Assembly (NCBI GenBank): GCA_024036415.1
Contig: JAMWET010001891.1
Location: 62,001 to 126,000, forward strand
Origin: Prochilodus magdalenae
Lineage: Eukaryota > Chordata > Actinopteri > Characiformes > Prochilodontidae
Direction: 5' to 3'
Length of the DNA: 64,000 bases
Below, piece by piece: positions 31,051-42,445 of this stretch. A model generated the notes under the pieces. The model saw only the letters and a list, made by a program, of their open reading frames with translations. It was not told the origin of the DNA and ran no database searches. How positions within the stretch are numbered: position 1 is the first letter of the stretch; each line of letters starts with the position of its first letter. Position numbers and translations under genes: made by a program.

Positions 31051-32339
31051 TGTTTATCTTGTATTTTATTCTAATTTTGCTAGCTATTATAATATAGTAA
31101 TTTTATTCCCGGTAACTTTGGCCTTCTGTTTCTACTTTTATCTAATCTAGAATCTAGAATCCAGCCTACCAATACATGTCCTACACTGGCTGTATTTAGT
31201 GTGAATTAGAAAGTTATAGACTTGCCGTGCGCTTGGAGTCACTGAAGCCTATGACGGCAGAATAGAGTCGCTGCCTGAATGGTTTCTAACAGATCTGAAA
31301 ATAAAATTAGAGTACCCTAAACAAAGTGAGCAGATGCTGCTGTCAGTCAGACGTTTAAGCTTCACTGATTAAGACACCTCTATGATAATGTCCAAAGGTT
31401 TAAATCTAGCACCCGTTGGCTATTACTGGTGGTACTGTATTTGTTGTGATCCACCGCATGCATCCTCTCTTCCCCTAACTCTCCCACATACACAAAACCA
31501 GCATGCCAATAGCTGCTTACGTATTCTAGAAATGCAAATCATCTCCCCAAACTGTTGCTCTGTGGGAACCGAGCCAAATTATCCCACAGACTGAATAATA
31601 GCACATCTCCACCTGTCTGTACAGCCTACCAGCGCCATTTGCTCGGAGCCACTGTATGCGGCAGCCAAGATTTGATTTGTTCCTCCTAAACGGTCAGGGT
31701 TTCCCATTAAGTCCAATGAGCCACAATATTGCGCCAATTCGGATGCGTTTTGTTGTGATGGAAATTAATATGCCGGATACCGCGGCACGGAGGACATTAA
31801 AACCGTGGATGTAATTTGTTGCAAGTTTCAGGAGTTATCTTCGTAATAAAAGAGATATGAAAGTCACAAATAAAGGCGAATATTGACATAAGGTAATTAC
31901 TTCTGCAGTCGGAAGCTCACATTTCCTTTCGCAGAGGGGAAAGACAATCTAATTTCCACATTTGCAATGGGCGCGTGTTTGTTGCTCGCCCATTTTCATC
32001 AGCGTAAAGGAATGAGTGACTGTGGAAATCTGGCAGATGGCGCTAAGTATTTATTCTTATGTCGCTTATCCCATCAGGGCTGGTGTTAAACTTCCTGTGT
32101 TATGGATTCATGAGTGAATTCAGTGGGTTTAGAGGATCTGATATGTTGGAATGATTATACAATAAGGAAGTCGGGCAGAAAATGGTTTACTTCCGAGAGG
32201 CAGATTATTGGACAGCATGTCACGCTAACTCTAAGTCAGAAACGGTGACTTGAGGCACATTGTAATGGTCTGTATTATGTTTATTAAGCCTTATAGTTCA
32301 AATTTATTTTATTATATTATATTATTTTATTAGTTATAG
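31051..32339. other. Non-repetitive island, possible conserved element
   Basis: The stretch 31600-32060 has no recognised repeats. It has balanced composition, a TAATTA-type motif (GGTAATTACTTCTGC) and an AATATTGCGCC segment. This texture recalls conserved developmental enhancers in gene deserts, but nothing here proves it. Confidence 0.3.
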
Positions 32340-32832
32340 TTATAGAGTTAAAAACCAAAGTAGATTTATTACACAAAATGATGGATGAGATAAGCAGCAA
32401 CGTTGAATAGGGCATGAAATGTAATCAGGGACAGACCCAGGTCAAAACCGGAAGGAAAGAGTCAGCAGAGGCAATCAAGTTACAAGGGCAAAGCAAGAGA
32501 GAGATAGGCCAGAGCTGAGATCAGTAACCGGATACGTAGAATAGAGCAAGAATGGGAAACAGTAAAAGGGGTAGTCGAAAAACCAAACAAGGACTCAGAA
32601 CCAGAATAACCATAAACCAAAGAGATCACTCAGAATTGCTAACGAGTGGGCACAGCTTCTCGAAGAGCATGTGACTGCGAAGAGCGGGCTTACTAACTCA
32701 GCGGACTAAAACTCAGGTGACCGCGAACGAATGAGCACATCCACGTGCGAGCATATGGAGGTGACGTCATCGAGCGTTGTCCTCTGGGAGTTCGGGAGGG
32801 CGAGAGTAACGGGAAAGCCTGGAAGCGTGACA
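32340..32832 (-). mobile_element. Solo LTR, minus strand (TGTCACGC family)
   Basis: Its right edge reads GGAAGCGTGACA, the reverse complement of TGTCACGCTTCC. Further in, GATGACGTCA, AACTCAGGTGAC and CTCAGAATTGC match the U3 blocks of 10422-10896. A TTTATT (reverse AATAAA) near 32364 suggests the polyadenylation end. The left limit is approximate and no internal genes adjoin it. Confidence 0.65.
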
Positions 32833-33039
32833 CTTATGAGGGGAAGGGTTGGCCATTATCGTGCTTTATATCACTACATTAAGCAATATCTAAGGTGAAC
32901 CAAGCATCTTCAAGGTTTAGTATCAAACTCATCATCATCTTCTGCACAACCCAATGAAACCAGCAGTTACTAATAAAGTGCCTGTGCATTATTAAGCAGT
33001 ATTTAGGGTCAACTGAGCTTTATTCATTTCTTAATCATG
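32833..33039. other. Unassigned sequence
   Basis: Short spacer with nothing recognised. Confidence 0.5.
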
Positions 33040-33275
33040 CTAACTGCTTACCCTGCTGGGTAGCTGGGGGTACTGGAGCATATCCCAGTGCCCTGCTCTG
33101 CACATCTTTGGACTGAGGAAACCAAAGCACATGGTGGAAACCCATATAGACATATGGAGAACATGCAAGCTCAACACAGAGAGGAGTTGGCTAGTTGCCT
33201 GGGCTAGGAATTGAACCCAGGCCTTTCTAGATTGATGTGAGGCGACAGGGCTACTCAATGTGTCACCGTGGCCAC
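33040..33275 (-). mobile_element. SINE, second type, minus strand
   Basis: Read in reverse it gives the GTGGCCACGGTGACACATTG head, a GGTTCAATTCC B-box-like block near 33215, the GCATGTTCTCCATATG segment and a final part containing TACCCAGC. It has the same design as 26788-26955. Confidence 0.55.
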
Positions 33276-33466
33276 ACTAGGCATAAATCAGAGCACATAT
33301 GTTCCCAGAGCATAATTAGATTGATGTTACTATGTTGCCCTTATGGTTATGCTAACTTCTGTAGTCAGTAAGATCGATAATTTACATTTTTAATATTACG
33401 TTTTATTACTATCGTGTATTACAGGTATCTATACTACTAGGGCAAAATACTAATTTCAGAAGAAAT

Positions 33467-33604
33467 GGTACCAGAATCTGTCTGCAGTTTTTGGGCCATT
33501 TCTCAGTCTGTTCTTCATGAAAATGTAAACAGCAGCCCATGTGATTAATATTTATTTACATTCAACAAATATGGAGATACATGTTTTTCTTTGGACAGCG
33601 ACGA
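33467..33604 (-). mobile_element. MITE-B, half copy in reverse orientation
   Basis: Matches the right half of 50615-50864, from TTTGGGCCATTTCTC through TGGAGATACATGTTTTTCTT to the intact end TTGGACAGCGACGA. The other half is missing. Confidence 0.8.
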
Positions 33605-33639
33605 TATATTATACGCATATACATACACATGCATGCATC

Positions 33640-33831
33640 TCGGCATGGACTTGTAAAGGTGGAGGTGGAGTGAAACCAGGCCATCTGGAAGTGTGACAAC
33701 AAGCCATTCATTTTGGCATACACACAGATTCGCGTTGGTCGTCTCCTTCAAGACAAAAGTGGGACTCGTCACTGAAGATGACCCGCTGTCATTCTGAGTC
33801 ACTCAATGACAGTTTGGCTTGACACCATTGC
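33640..33831 (-). mobile_element. Family A Tc1 relic, left of the LTR
   Basis: GGAGGTGGAGTGAAACCAGG, the GACAACAAGCCATTC block and TCACTGAAGATGACCCGCTG are the reverse of the family A transposase from the PPPP junction to the catalytic-Asp block. A parallel copy of this stretch lies at 34341-34510 beyond the LTR. Confidence 0.7.
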
Positions 33832-34323
33832 TGTCACACCCGGCCATGTCCTGTTCATGTTTGTCTGTTTTATCTGGCTTCCTGTTTCTGTCTTGTCATG
33901 TCCATGTGCTGTCTGTCACTCTGTTCCATGTGCTTCTGTTTGTTTTGGTTTTTTGCTCCTCCTGTCTCCACCCTCTTGTCAGGCCCCTCACCTGTTTCTG
34001 GCTCCGCCCCTTCCCAGGTGTCTCTCATTAGCTCTTGTTGTTTTATACTCCATGTTGTCCCCTTTGTTCTTGCTTGGTGTTTGTTCCCCTGGTGGTGTCT
34101 TGTTTCTATGCCCATTGTTGTGTCTCCTTGTCTGTAGGTTTTGTATTCCTTCTGGTCTGTTGTCTCTCTCTTGGTCGTTTGTCCCCATGTTAGTTAGTGT
34201 GTAAACCGGTTTAATGTTTCTTAGTGTTTTGCTTCGTCAAAAATGATTTGGTTTAGTTTCTTTTTGTTTGTGTTGTCATTAAAACTTTTGCAACCCGTCT
34301 CCATGTCCTGTCTCATTGTAACA
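33832..34323 (+). mobile_element. Solo LTR (TGTCACACCCGG type)
   Basis: Begins TGTCACACCCGGCCATGTCC and ends CCATGTCCTGTCTCATTGTAACA, with TG...CA termini. It is pyrimidine-rich on the plus strand and has a TTTTATACTCC TATA-like site near 34041. CATTAAAACTTTTGCAACCC near the end could serve as a weak polyadenylation zone. No clear target duplication flanks it (ATTGC left, GCATA right). The 132-codon frame inside it follows its composition and is not a gene. Confidence 0.65.
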
Positions 34324-34800
34324 GCATATGCGTACAGTTGTAAGGGTGGAGGTGGAGTGAAACCAGGCCACCTGGAAGTGTGACGTGTGACAACAAGCCA
34401 TTCGTTTTGGCACACACACAGATTCCAAGACAAAAGTGGAACTCGTCACTGTAGATGACCTGCTGCCATTCTGAGTTACTCAATGACAGTTTGGCTTGAC
34501 ACCATTTCAGTTTTTGTTGACATTGACATGGTGTTAAGGACCGTCGTCGTAACAGTCTGCGTACATGTAGTTCTGCCAACGGTGCTGCCACTAACAGAAT
34601 GACTCATGGAGAGCATCACTGCTCACTGAAAGTCTATGGCTATTGGTCAGTCAGGTACAGGCATACGTGCAACCAAACATGGAAATTGACTTATTCGCAC
34701 AATGTCTCGCAATGTCAAACCTACCCACCAAATTTCACGTCCAAGAGTACTCTCTTATTTGTTGTGCATTTTCCTATTGGTGGTCAATATGGCAAAATGT
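34324..34800 (-). mobile_element. Family A Tc1 relic, right of the LTR
   Basis: Reverse-strand transposase fragments repeat the segment left of the LTR and then continue: the GATGACCTGCTGCCATTCTG catalytic-Asp block, TTGACATGGTGTTAAGGACC, a GAATGACTCATGG block and the TCAAACCTACCCACCAAATT end near 34720. Frames are broken. It lacks an intact catalytic core. Confidence 0.7.
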
Positions 34801-35279
34801 AAAATCACTGCTTATTTATTAAGTGGCCATTATGCCAAATTAAGCATTCGCCAGAGCACTTCTTCTATTAAGACTAATCAGGATAGTTGTCATTACTGCA
34901 TTATTGAACAGCCACTAGAATGAATGAAGTATTTTCCAACATTGCAAATGAAAGCTATCAGCCTTCTCTCAATGTTAATTCATTCATAGGTGTTGAGTGA
35001 TGATGAGCTCTCAGTTAATTGCTAATTACTGGCTTGATAAGGCCTAAGAGCATTCAAGTGATGTGGAAAGTGCTTTCTGCCTTAGTTTCAGCTTAAAACC
35101 ATGAAGTAAGCAGCCTGTTTGTCAGTAATATAGTATATATAAGTCCATATAACAGCATTATATATGTATAAAACTGCCTCCATTGACCAACATATTTCAG
35201 AAAACATAAACTCATAAGACATTACTGAGACGGTAGCGTTTTCAAAGTTGTCAGAAACATCCTTGAACTAGTTGCAGCA
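34801..35279. other. Unassigned sequence upstream of the pseudogene
   Basis: AT-rich. No promoter-like or repeat feature recognised. Confidence 0.4.
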
Positions 35280-36260
35280 TAAAGTATCCGTCCGCCGCAG
35301 ACCTTTTCTGATGTGCACCTGCGTCCCAAACATCACTTCATGGATCATTATCCCCATCTAATTAGGTGCTTTGGTCCACTGGCGGAATTATGGCCCATGA
35401 GATTCGAAGCTAAACATAGGGAGGTTTTAGGAAGGCTGTTAGTGACGCCCATAATTCCGAGAATGTTCTTCAGACTCTCGCAACTAGTCATCGGTTAATG
35501 GTCGCATACCATCTTGATAGGTCACAACTTCCCAAGGCTTTTCTTCTTATTGATCTTAGTAAACTTCTCCACAGCCTTTTATTTAGAAAGAGCAAGGAGA
35601 TCCACAATACAGAAGATGTTTCATCACGAAGCGTCCTCGTCCTCCAATGTCCATTTAAAGGAATTCAGATACACACAGGGTATGGTCATTTCTGCAGAGC
35701 GGCGTGGAGGACTGTGTCTGAGTTCTGTTATACCTAAAGGATTGCTGTCGAGAAGGAGATTGGATTTCTCTGCCAACACCTGCCGCCCTGGTTATGTTGA
35801 ACATCTAACGAATTCGGCGATTTTCAGCCCTGACAATGCTGCCGACACCATGGCGTGTCTTCTCTTGGACGTTCATCTCAGGATATCTCCAGCAAACAAA
35901 AGGAAAATCATCGTATCCGAGCTGCTTAGACCTTTGGATTGATTTGAAGTTCTTCAGAGTGGACTTCTGAACTCTTCAGAATGAGGACCTGGAGTTTGGG
36001 AACAAGCCAAACAACTTGTCAGATATTTCAGAGCTGCTAGCAGAAAAACCAGCACTGAATGTTCTGTGTGATGTGAGTCCTGACCTTGAAGGATCAGATA
36101 TGTCAGTGTCATCTCTTGACACTGCTGTCCAGTGTATCTGGACACCAAGCACTTGGCTTTCTTATCTGACCAGCCATCTGGGGTGCGACACGCTGGCCTG
36201 GACTAAAAGAGAAAGGCAGTGCCAGCAAAGATGGCGAAGCAGAGCCCAAACTTAAACTTT
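35280..36260 (+). pseudogene. Frameshifted pseudogene of a fish multigene family (FEAKHRE motif)
   Basis: From about 35300 the plus strand reads DVHLRPKHHFMDHYPHLIRC and GPLAELWPMRFEAKHREV. The sense shifts frame near 35435 and continues as NSENVLQTLATSHRLMVAYH (about 35450-35515). Another shift leads into the 142-codon frame at 35514-35942, which includes FRYTQGMVISAERRGGL. Further downstream (36000-36250) a frame reads LLAEKPALNVLCDVSPDLEG and a Trp-rich end. The motif order PKHH-HYP-FEAKH, then an R-Y-x-x-G-M-V block, recalls from memory large uncharacterised fish proteins, often transposon-associated, but I cannot name the family with confidence. Frameshifts and the lack of a start show that it is dead. 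Confidence 0.55.
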
Positions 36261-36375
36261 GTGAATTTGAGGTTGGAGTAGTGATTTGTGTTGCGGTGAA
36301 ATGAGATGGTAGAGCCCGTGGATAAAGGGTTACTTTTGTTGCTCATTGTGTTGATTAAGGGATTATGTTTACGGC

Positions 36376-37300
36376 CCTGCTTGTTGGGACATGTGTAGAT
36401 GCAGTGTTATGTTCATGCCCTGCTTGTTGCTATGCAGTCTTGGGTTGTTTGTTGGGACATGTGTAGATGCAGTGTTTGGAAATGTGTAGATGCAGTGTTA
36501 TGTCCATGCCCTGCTTGTTGGGACATATGCAGATGCAGTGTTAAGGTGATTGCACTGCTTGTTGCTACACCATGTTATGTTCATGCCCTGCTTGTTGGGA
36601 AATGTGTAGATGCAGTGTTGGGACGTGTAGATGCAGTGTTATGTTTATCGCCCTGCTTGTTGGGAAATGTGTAGATGCAGTGTTGGGACGTGTAGATGCA
36701 GTGTTATGTTTATCGACCTGCTTGTTGGGAAATGTGTAGATGCAGTGTTGGGACGTGCATATGCAGTGTTATGTTTATCGCCCTGCTTGTTGGGAAATGT
36801 GTAGATGCAGTGTTGGGAAATGTGTAGATGCAGTGTTGGGACGTGCATATGCAGTGTTATGTTTATTGCCCTGCTTGTTGGGAAATGTGTAGATGCAGTG
36901 TTGGGACATGTGTAGACGCAGTATTATGTTTATCACCCTGCTTGTTGGGAAATGTGTAGATGCAGTGTTGGGACGTGTAGACGCAGTGTTATGTTTATCG
37001 CCCTGCTTGTTGGGAAATGTGTAGATGCAGTGTTGGGAAATCTGTAGATGCAGTGTTATGTTTATCGCCCTGCTTGTTGGGAAATCTGTAGACGCAGTAT
37101 TATGTTTATCACCCTGCTTGTTGTGAAATGTGTAGATGCAGAATTATGTGGATATAAGCAGTGTTAAGTTCATAGCACTGCTTGTTGGGAAATGTGTAGA
37201 TGCAGTGTTGGGACATGTGTTGATGCAGCGTTATGTTTATTGCTCTGCTTGTAGGGACATCTGTAGTGCAGTGTGACATTTATTGCCTTGGCTGTGTTAC
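36376..37300. repeat. 65-bp minisatellite with 22-bp sub-units
   Basis: Core unit TGCTTGTTGGGAAATGTGTA, GATGCAGTGTTGGGACGTGT, AGATGCAGTGTTATGTTTAT, CGCCC. The marker TGCTTGTTGG occurs at 36654, 36719, 36784, 36872, 36939, 37004 and 37071, spacings mostly 65-67 bp. Exceptions of 88 and 43 bp differ by one sub-unit of 22-23 bp (GTAGATGCAGTGTTGGGAAAT type). The edges are diverged. Confidence 0.93.
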
Positions 37301-37621
37301 TTGTATCACACTGATCTGTTTCTAGTTATAGGCATGCAGTGTTACCTGTGACCCTGCTAATGTGAAAATGCAGTGTTCCTTTTATTGCACTGACCGGTTA
37401 CTAATAATATGGATGCAGTGCTGTGCAGGAAGACATGCCCTCATGCCCTGAAATAACAGAATAATAAGTATTACGTTTGTCTTAATGTCGGTGTTCAGAA
37501 TTTTGGCTTCTATTATGGTCACAACATGCCTATCGCACTTCAATAACTAGTACAGAGTCTAAATCGATGTGTTTATGTACCCTGTAATAAATATATTAAA
37601 AATAATTTGTGTCTTGAGAAC
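37301..37621. other. Unassigned sequence
   Basis: Diverged minisatellite edge (GATGCAGTG motifs to about 37420), then AT-rich sequence. Confidence 0.45.
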
Positions 37622-38013
37622 TGATGGTTCAAAACAAAGTTGAGCTCAAATCAAGGCTGGGTTTATTTAACAGGTTGATAGTCAGGCTCAAAAACAGAAT
37701 CCAGGAACAGATACAAAGAGGCAGGCAGAAGTCAAAACCAAATAAACAATCACAACAAAGCAACCAATAACAGAGGATAGAAGAAGAGCAGGGGCGAACC
37801 AGAGACCAAACAGAGTCAGAAAACCAGAAAGTCAGAATCACTAGGATAGGACGCTCGGTAAGGCAACTGGAGTTGGCAATACCTCACAATGGGTGCATGT
37901 GAACCAGGAGCTTATAAGCCAATGGAGGAAGCAAACGAGGAAACAGGGCGTGATTGGGTGGTGGCTGACATGTGACTATGACTATGGCAAAGGGGAAACC
38001 AGGAAGCATGACA
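37622..38013 (-). mobile_element. Solo LTR, minus strand (TGTCATGC type)
   Basis: The right edge AGGAAGCATGACA is the reverse of TGTCATGCTTCCT. Near the left end GGGTTTATTTAAC is the reverse of an AATAAA signal, and TGATGGTTCAAAAC gives a CA-ending terminus. The CAGAGTCAGAAAACCAG and GATTGGGTGGTGGC blocks parallel the copies at 63262-63963. No internal genes adjoin it. Confidence 0.65.
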
Positions 38014-39681
38014 AATGGAAAACTCGGGCTTTTATGTCTTCATGGTTTATGTGCCTTATGTAAACGTTCTACGTCCTGCAGATGGTTGACTTATTTATTT
38101 ATGTATGTATTTATGTTTTTTTGTTGTTGTTGATGTTACCTCATATTTGTAATGAGACTTTGCTTAAGATCAAGGCGACCGGCCGAAAGAACATCGCCTG
38201 ATTCTGACCTCCGCTTGAGCTTTTCTATGCTTTCAATCACTTCAATTAATCCAACCACCTGAAGTGACATCTGGCATGCAGAAACAAAATTTTCAAAAGT
38301 GGTCTGAAAGGGCTTATTGAGTCCCCTCACATTTTGTTTATGCTGATTTAGATTTTCTTTTTTTTTCTAATACATGCTTGTAGAACTTTGCCGAAGTTTG
38401 CTGGAACCTTCCACAGTGTTGCCCTCTTGCTGGCGAGGAGAAAATTCCTGTGGCATGGCAACTGCCCTTCACAACTTTACTTTTTTGTCTAAGTGAAGTC
38501 TAAAAGTTTGTATGGGGGTGTGGTGGGGGGGCACTTATAGGAAGTCTGCAGGGCATCACATCAGCTGCCATGCTCTTTAAGGAAGTGGTATATTTTATGG
38601 CATTTTCTCTCTCTTTTTTTTTCTTTTCATAAACCCAGAAAAACAACTTGACAAATGTCTGCCCTTGAAGAAAGCCTACGCGTGAGAACGTACAGAGGCA
38701 CGAAGCAAATGGAGTGTGTAGTAAGGGGAAAGGAAATGCATCTGATTCACGACTCTAGAATGGAGAGTCAATGAGTAGTACAGTGACAAATCACTGTTTA
38801 ATTGTTTCTGTTCAGGCGATAAGCTTTCAGTGGTCTTACTCGTTTCAGGAGTTTTACTTCCTCGTCCATTTGCATTCATTTGCAACACTTGAGTTGGCTA
38901 AATATCTGTTTTGCTGAGTTGAATTATGGTCTATGTCCATGAGCTCTTGAATAATTACAAATAAACGTTCACAAAAATAGCCTTCAACTTTGCAGAGATG
39001 TAATGCGTGACTAATCCACGCCGCACCAGCTGATGATGGGAGTGGTGCGGGGTGGGGGGGGGCGGGGTTGGTTTTGGTTTAGCTCCTAACAGAATGTGTA
39101 CTTATTTCCTCTGTGGATAGTTGTTTTTTTCCTCTCTGACCTTTACCCCTCACCCACATCCCTGCCCAAACCAGCATGTCAGTCTGTCGCTGACCCAAAG
39201 ACTGAACACACAGTGTGCTCTGCATTTGAATCAGACTGGACACAAAGTCCAGAACATGCTGGAAGAATACTGAAGAGAAGAGAGCGAATGGAGAAAGATC
39301 TAGACAGTTACATAGACAGATAGATTGGGGGATGGATGGACGGATAGATGTGTGCAGTTGTTACCTGACAATGCTGGCTTTAAAACATAAGCTATCTGAC
39401 TTAACACAGTTGTATGTTAATGTAACATGGTGTTAAGACGGGTTATGTCATGTTTATCAGCAGAAGAAATTCTCTTGACATATGGTGAACAACGTCCGCT
39501 CTGTTTCCAGCTAATTAACATCTTCCAGTGAAGCCACTGATTGGCTGCATTAGGGTTAAGTATGGAGGCCAGCATTCTGGACACATGTTGGAGCTAATCC
39601 TACAGAAAAGTAGGTGGAGTCTTGATGACAGTTGGTTGCCACTGGTCTAAATTGATCCAGTGTTGCATTTTCTGGACACCA
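38014..39681. other. Non-repetitive intergenic sequence
   Basis: About 1.7 kb without recognised elements apart from short T-rich runs and a G-rich stretch at 39045-39068. The minus-strand frame 38330-38136 (64 residues) reads like a helical segment but has no recognised domain. Confidence 0.35.
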
Positions 39682-39897
39682 GTACATTTATGGTATTTAG
39701 CTGACGCTCTTATCCAGAGCGACTTACAAGGTTAATCATATTACAGGTGGGCCAATGTAGTGTTAGGAGTCTTGCCCATGGACTCTTATTGGTGTAGCAC
39801 AGCATAGTCACCCAACCCGGGATTCAAACCCCAATCTCCCACATGTGTTGGTGGCTACTTGGCAGGTAGTGGTGTTATCCGCTGAGTTACACCAACT
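39682..39897 (-). mobile_element. tRNA-derived SINE, minus strand
   Basis: Reverse of the SINE at 20481: ATGGTATTTAGCTGACGCTC, TTATCCAGAGCGACTTACAA, the GGGATTCAAACCCC B-box complement and GTTATCCGCTGAGTTACACC as the head complement. It is essentially full length. Confidence 0.85.
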
Positions 39898-41454
39898 GTT
39901 ACACCACTATTACAGTGTTACAGTAGGGACTGTGTTACAGGATGATGTCACATCGTAACAGAGAAAGGGTCTGGAATGTAGCTAAGGCCTTTCTGTGCGT
40001 TGCTCTCTCAGATGTGTACTTCAGGACCTTTACAAAACAGACTTAGAGTAAAACCAGAAAAGCATAATAGGTCGCGGTTAACACTGGCGTTTATTTGATG
40101 TTACGGTATGTTGAGTAACACGAGAAGTATGAAACAGTAGTTTTAATGTTGATATATAAACCATCTGTATCTGAATCTTAACTGTAGGTTAAGGAAGCTG
40201 TTTCATAAACTTCCTGTAAAGTTCCATTCCGGAGGTTTTTAAGGTGGACTGTATAATTCCACTAGTGCTACTTTGATGTGTTCACCGTTATTCCACAGTA
40301 GCTGTGGGTGTTTTCATAAAGCCGACATATTCTATCATGACATCATCCAGCCATATAATCCATTCTGAAACAGGGATCCGCACAGTGAGAGAAAGTTTTA
40401 CGTTAATAGGTTTGAGCCACTGTTTGAAATGAAAGGAAGGCAGACGCTGTAAACAAGCAGCCGAATACAACACCCTTCACGTTCCAAGCGTACGATACCC
40501 GGCAAAATGGAAAAACTCATCAAGCACATTTCAAGCCCAGCATCCCAGAACAGACAGCGAGACCGTGATTTAAAATAACGAATGAATCCAACGCCGCCCG
40601 GGAATAGTTATACGGATAAAAGCACAAATGAATAACACAAAGGAAACTAAATGCTTGTTGACTGGGTGTTTCAATTTTAGGAGCTGCTCTGCTCAAGGCG
40701 GTGAAGAAATACCTGCCCGACGTGGTAAAAGCCAAACAGTGGAGTCGGATTGTCGGCTGGCTGTTTGTCTCTATAGGCCATCATCTATTTAGCGCTGTAT
40801 GCATGCTTTTGGACATATTTATCAACCCAATGGCTTTCGTTTCCAAAAGCACGAGCGTGTTAACGATCACAGAGAGAGTTCAGAGTCATTCTGGTGCTGC
40901 CATCTTACAGTGATCTATGTGCTTTGGAGCTTTGGGGGGTGTAGGTGCAGCGTGGTTGGTACGGAGGGGGTGGATGAGGTTTTTAGTGTCTAACCTGTGT
41001 GCAAGAGAGCGAGAAAGAAAATAAGGGTAAAGCTTTTTTCCTCCTCCATTTTTTTTCCCCTTTTCCCTCCATTTGTTATTCTGGAACCATGGGTATGATG
41101 TCAGCAGTGGCTATATGTAACCCAGGTGCATGCTATAATACATAATGCATGTTCAGAGACCTGGTCATAGGCTCTGCCATGCACGACTGCACAGTCTTAT
41201 ATTTGTGCGGGACCACTGAATGCATGCCTAATGCAGCAACCCTGCATAGTTTGGATGTTCCATTCTAGGAGAAAGCTTTACCTGGTCTAGGAGGTTTACA
41301 TGTGCAGATGGTTTTGAAACTCACATCACATGTACCAAAATGGTTCTGGCCTAGAAATCTAACTCAAGCCAATTCTCACTTACCCCAGACCTAATCAATG
41401 AGTCAAACTGTGTTTGGAGTCTGAACACAGCAGCTCGACTCACTTCCAAAGTTC
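39898..41454. other. Intergenic sequence with one short shared repeat
   Basis: Mostly unassigned. A block at 40186-40262 (GGTTAAGGAAGCTGTTTCAT, then AAGGTGGACTGTATAATTCC) recurs inverted at 48500-48568 and partly at 52860-52895. Confidence 0.4.
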
Positions 41455-42092
41455 AGCCACGTCACTCCACTGCTGCGCTTCCTTCACTGGCTTCCTGTTG
41501 CTGCCCGCATCAGATTTAAAACTCTGAGGCCTACAAAGCCAAAGAATTGACCAGCGCCTCCCTACATTATGGCAATGGTGAAGAGTCGATCTGCACCTCA
41601 AACCTTCAAGTTTCAAGTACAGCTTGACTCAACCCGCCATCCTGGAAGACTCATGGAAGCGTCTAGACTCTTCTCTGTCCTGGTCCCAGAAGGTGGAATG
41701 AACTCCCACTGTTTGTCTGAACAGCTGAGTCTCTCGTGGTCTTCAAGCACAGACTGAAGACCATCTCTTCGTAATGCAGTTCAGTGAGTGAGCTCTAGTA
41801 GATGTGTAAGTTGTGTGTATGTACTTGTGTTGCACTTATAATGACCTTTCTTTTCTATAGGTGTGAGGGCTGAGCTGGGTTGCCAGGTAGTGCACTTATC
41901 TTTATATATGTGTGTGTATTGATCTCCTTAGGTAACAACACTGGCCCCTTGTTCGGGCAGTGTCTAAGCTCATGGTAGGTTTTTAGGCTCTACACTTCCT
42001 GTACTAGCTGGAATATTATCCAATGGAACACTAAGCACGGTTGTAAGTCGCTCTGGATAAGAGCGTCTGCTAAATGCCTTAAATGTAAAATA
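41455..42092 (+). mobile_element. LINE 3' end with the tail used by the SINEs
   Basis: At 41458 the frame reads HVTPLLRFLHWLPVAARIRF, a reverse-transcriptase-downstream motif of fish L2/Rex-like LINE ORF2, then breaks. At about 41685-41757 another frame ends with PEGGMNSHCLSEQLSLSWSS. The 3' UTR ends TTGTAAGTCGCTCTGGATAA, GAGCGTCTGCTAAATGCC, TTAAATGTAAAATAAATG. The upstream coding part is lost, as usual for LINE copies. This tail is the same as that of the SINEs at 20481, 30453 and 39682. Confidence 0.75.
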
Positions 42093-42445
42093 AATGTTGC
42101 TAATTTAGCTTGAAATTGAACCTGTGAGACGAACATTGCCAAACAACCACTAGAACTCAGTAGTCGCCCAAGCAGATACAATCGTTTCCATGAAACGAAT
42201 CAGCAAAACTGGCCTGGCAAAAGTTAGCGACTGGATCTTAAATGAGATTGATGAGTTGATACTGTGAAATTAGTGTAGAAGACGGGATGTCCACATCTTG
42301 ATGCCAACAATCAACGCTAATAACAGACACTCCTACTGCAAACACAGCACTTCCCGTGGCGGATTTGATGCCCACATCTCACATGGCATCGCAAACCATC
42401 TCCGTCTTCTAAGCTACTTATCTTTCTGGGGTGCGGAAAGATAAG
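42093..42445. other. Unassigned sequence
   Basis: Nothing recognised. Confidence 0.5.

Noticed and set aside
33806..34204. 132-codon membrane-protein-like frame
   Set aside because: It lies inside a pyrimidine-rich solo LTR. The hydrophobic Cys/Leu/Phe/Ser content follows from the base composition.
38136..38330. Single exon of a host gene on the minus strand
   Set aside because: The 64-residue peptide has no recognised family, and there is no convincing pair of splice sites. It is left as unassigned.
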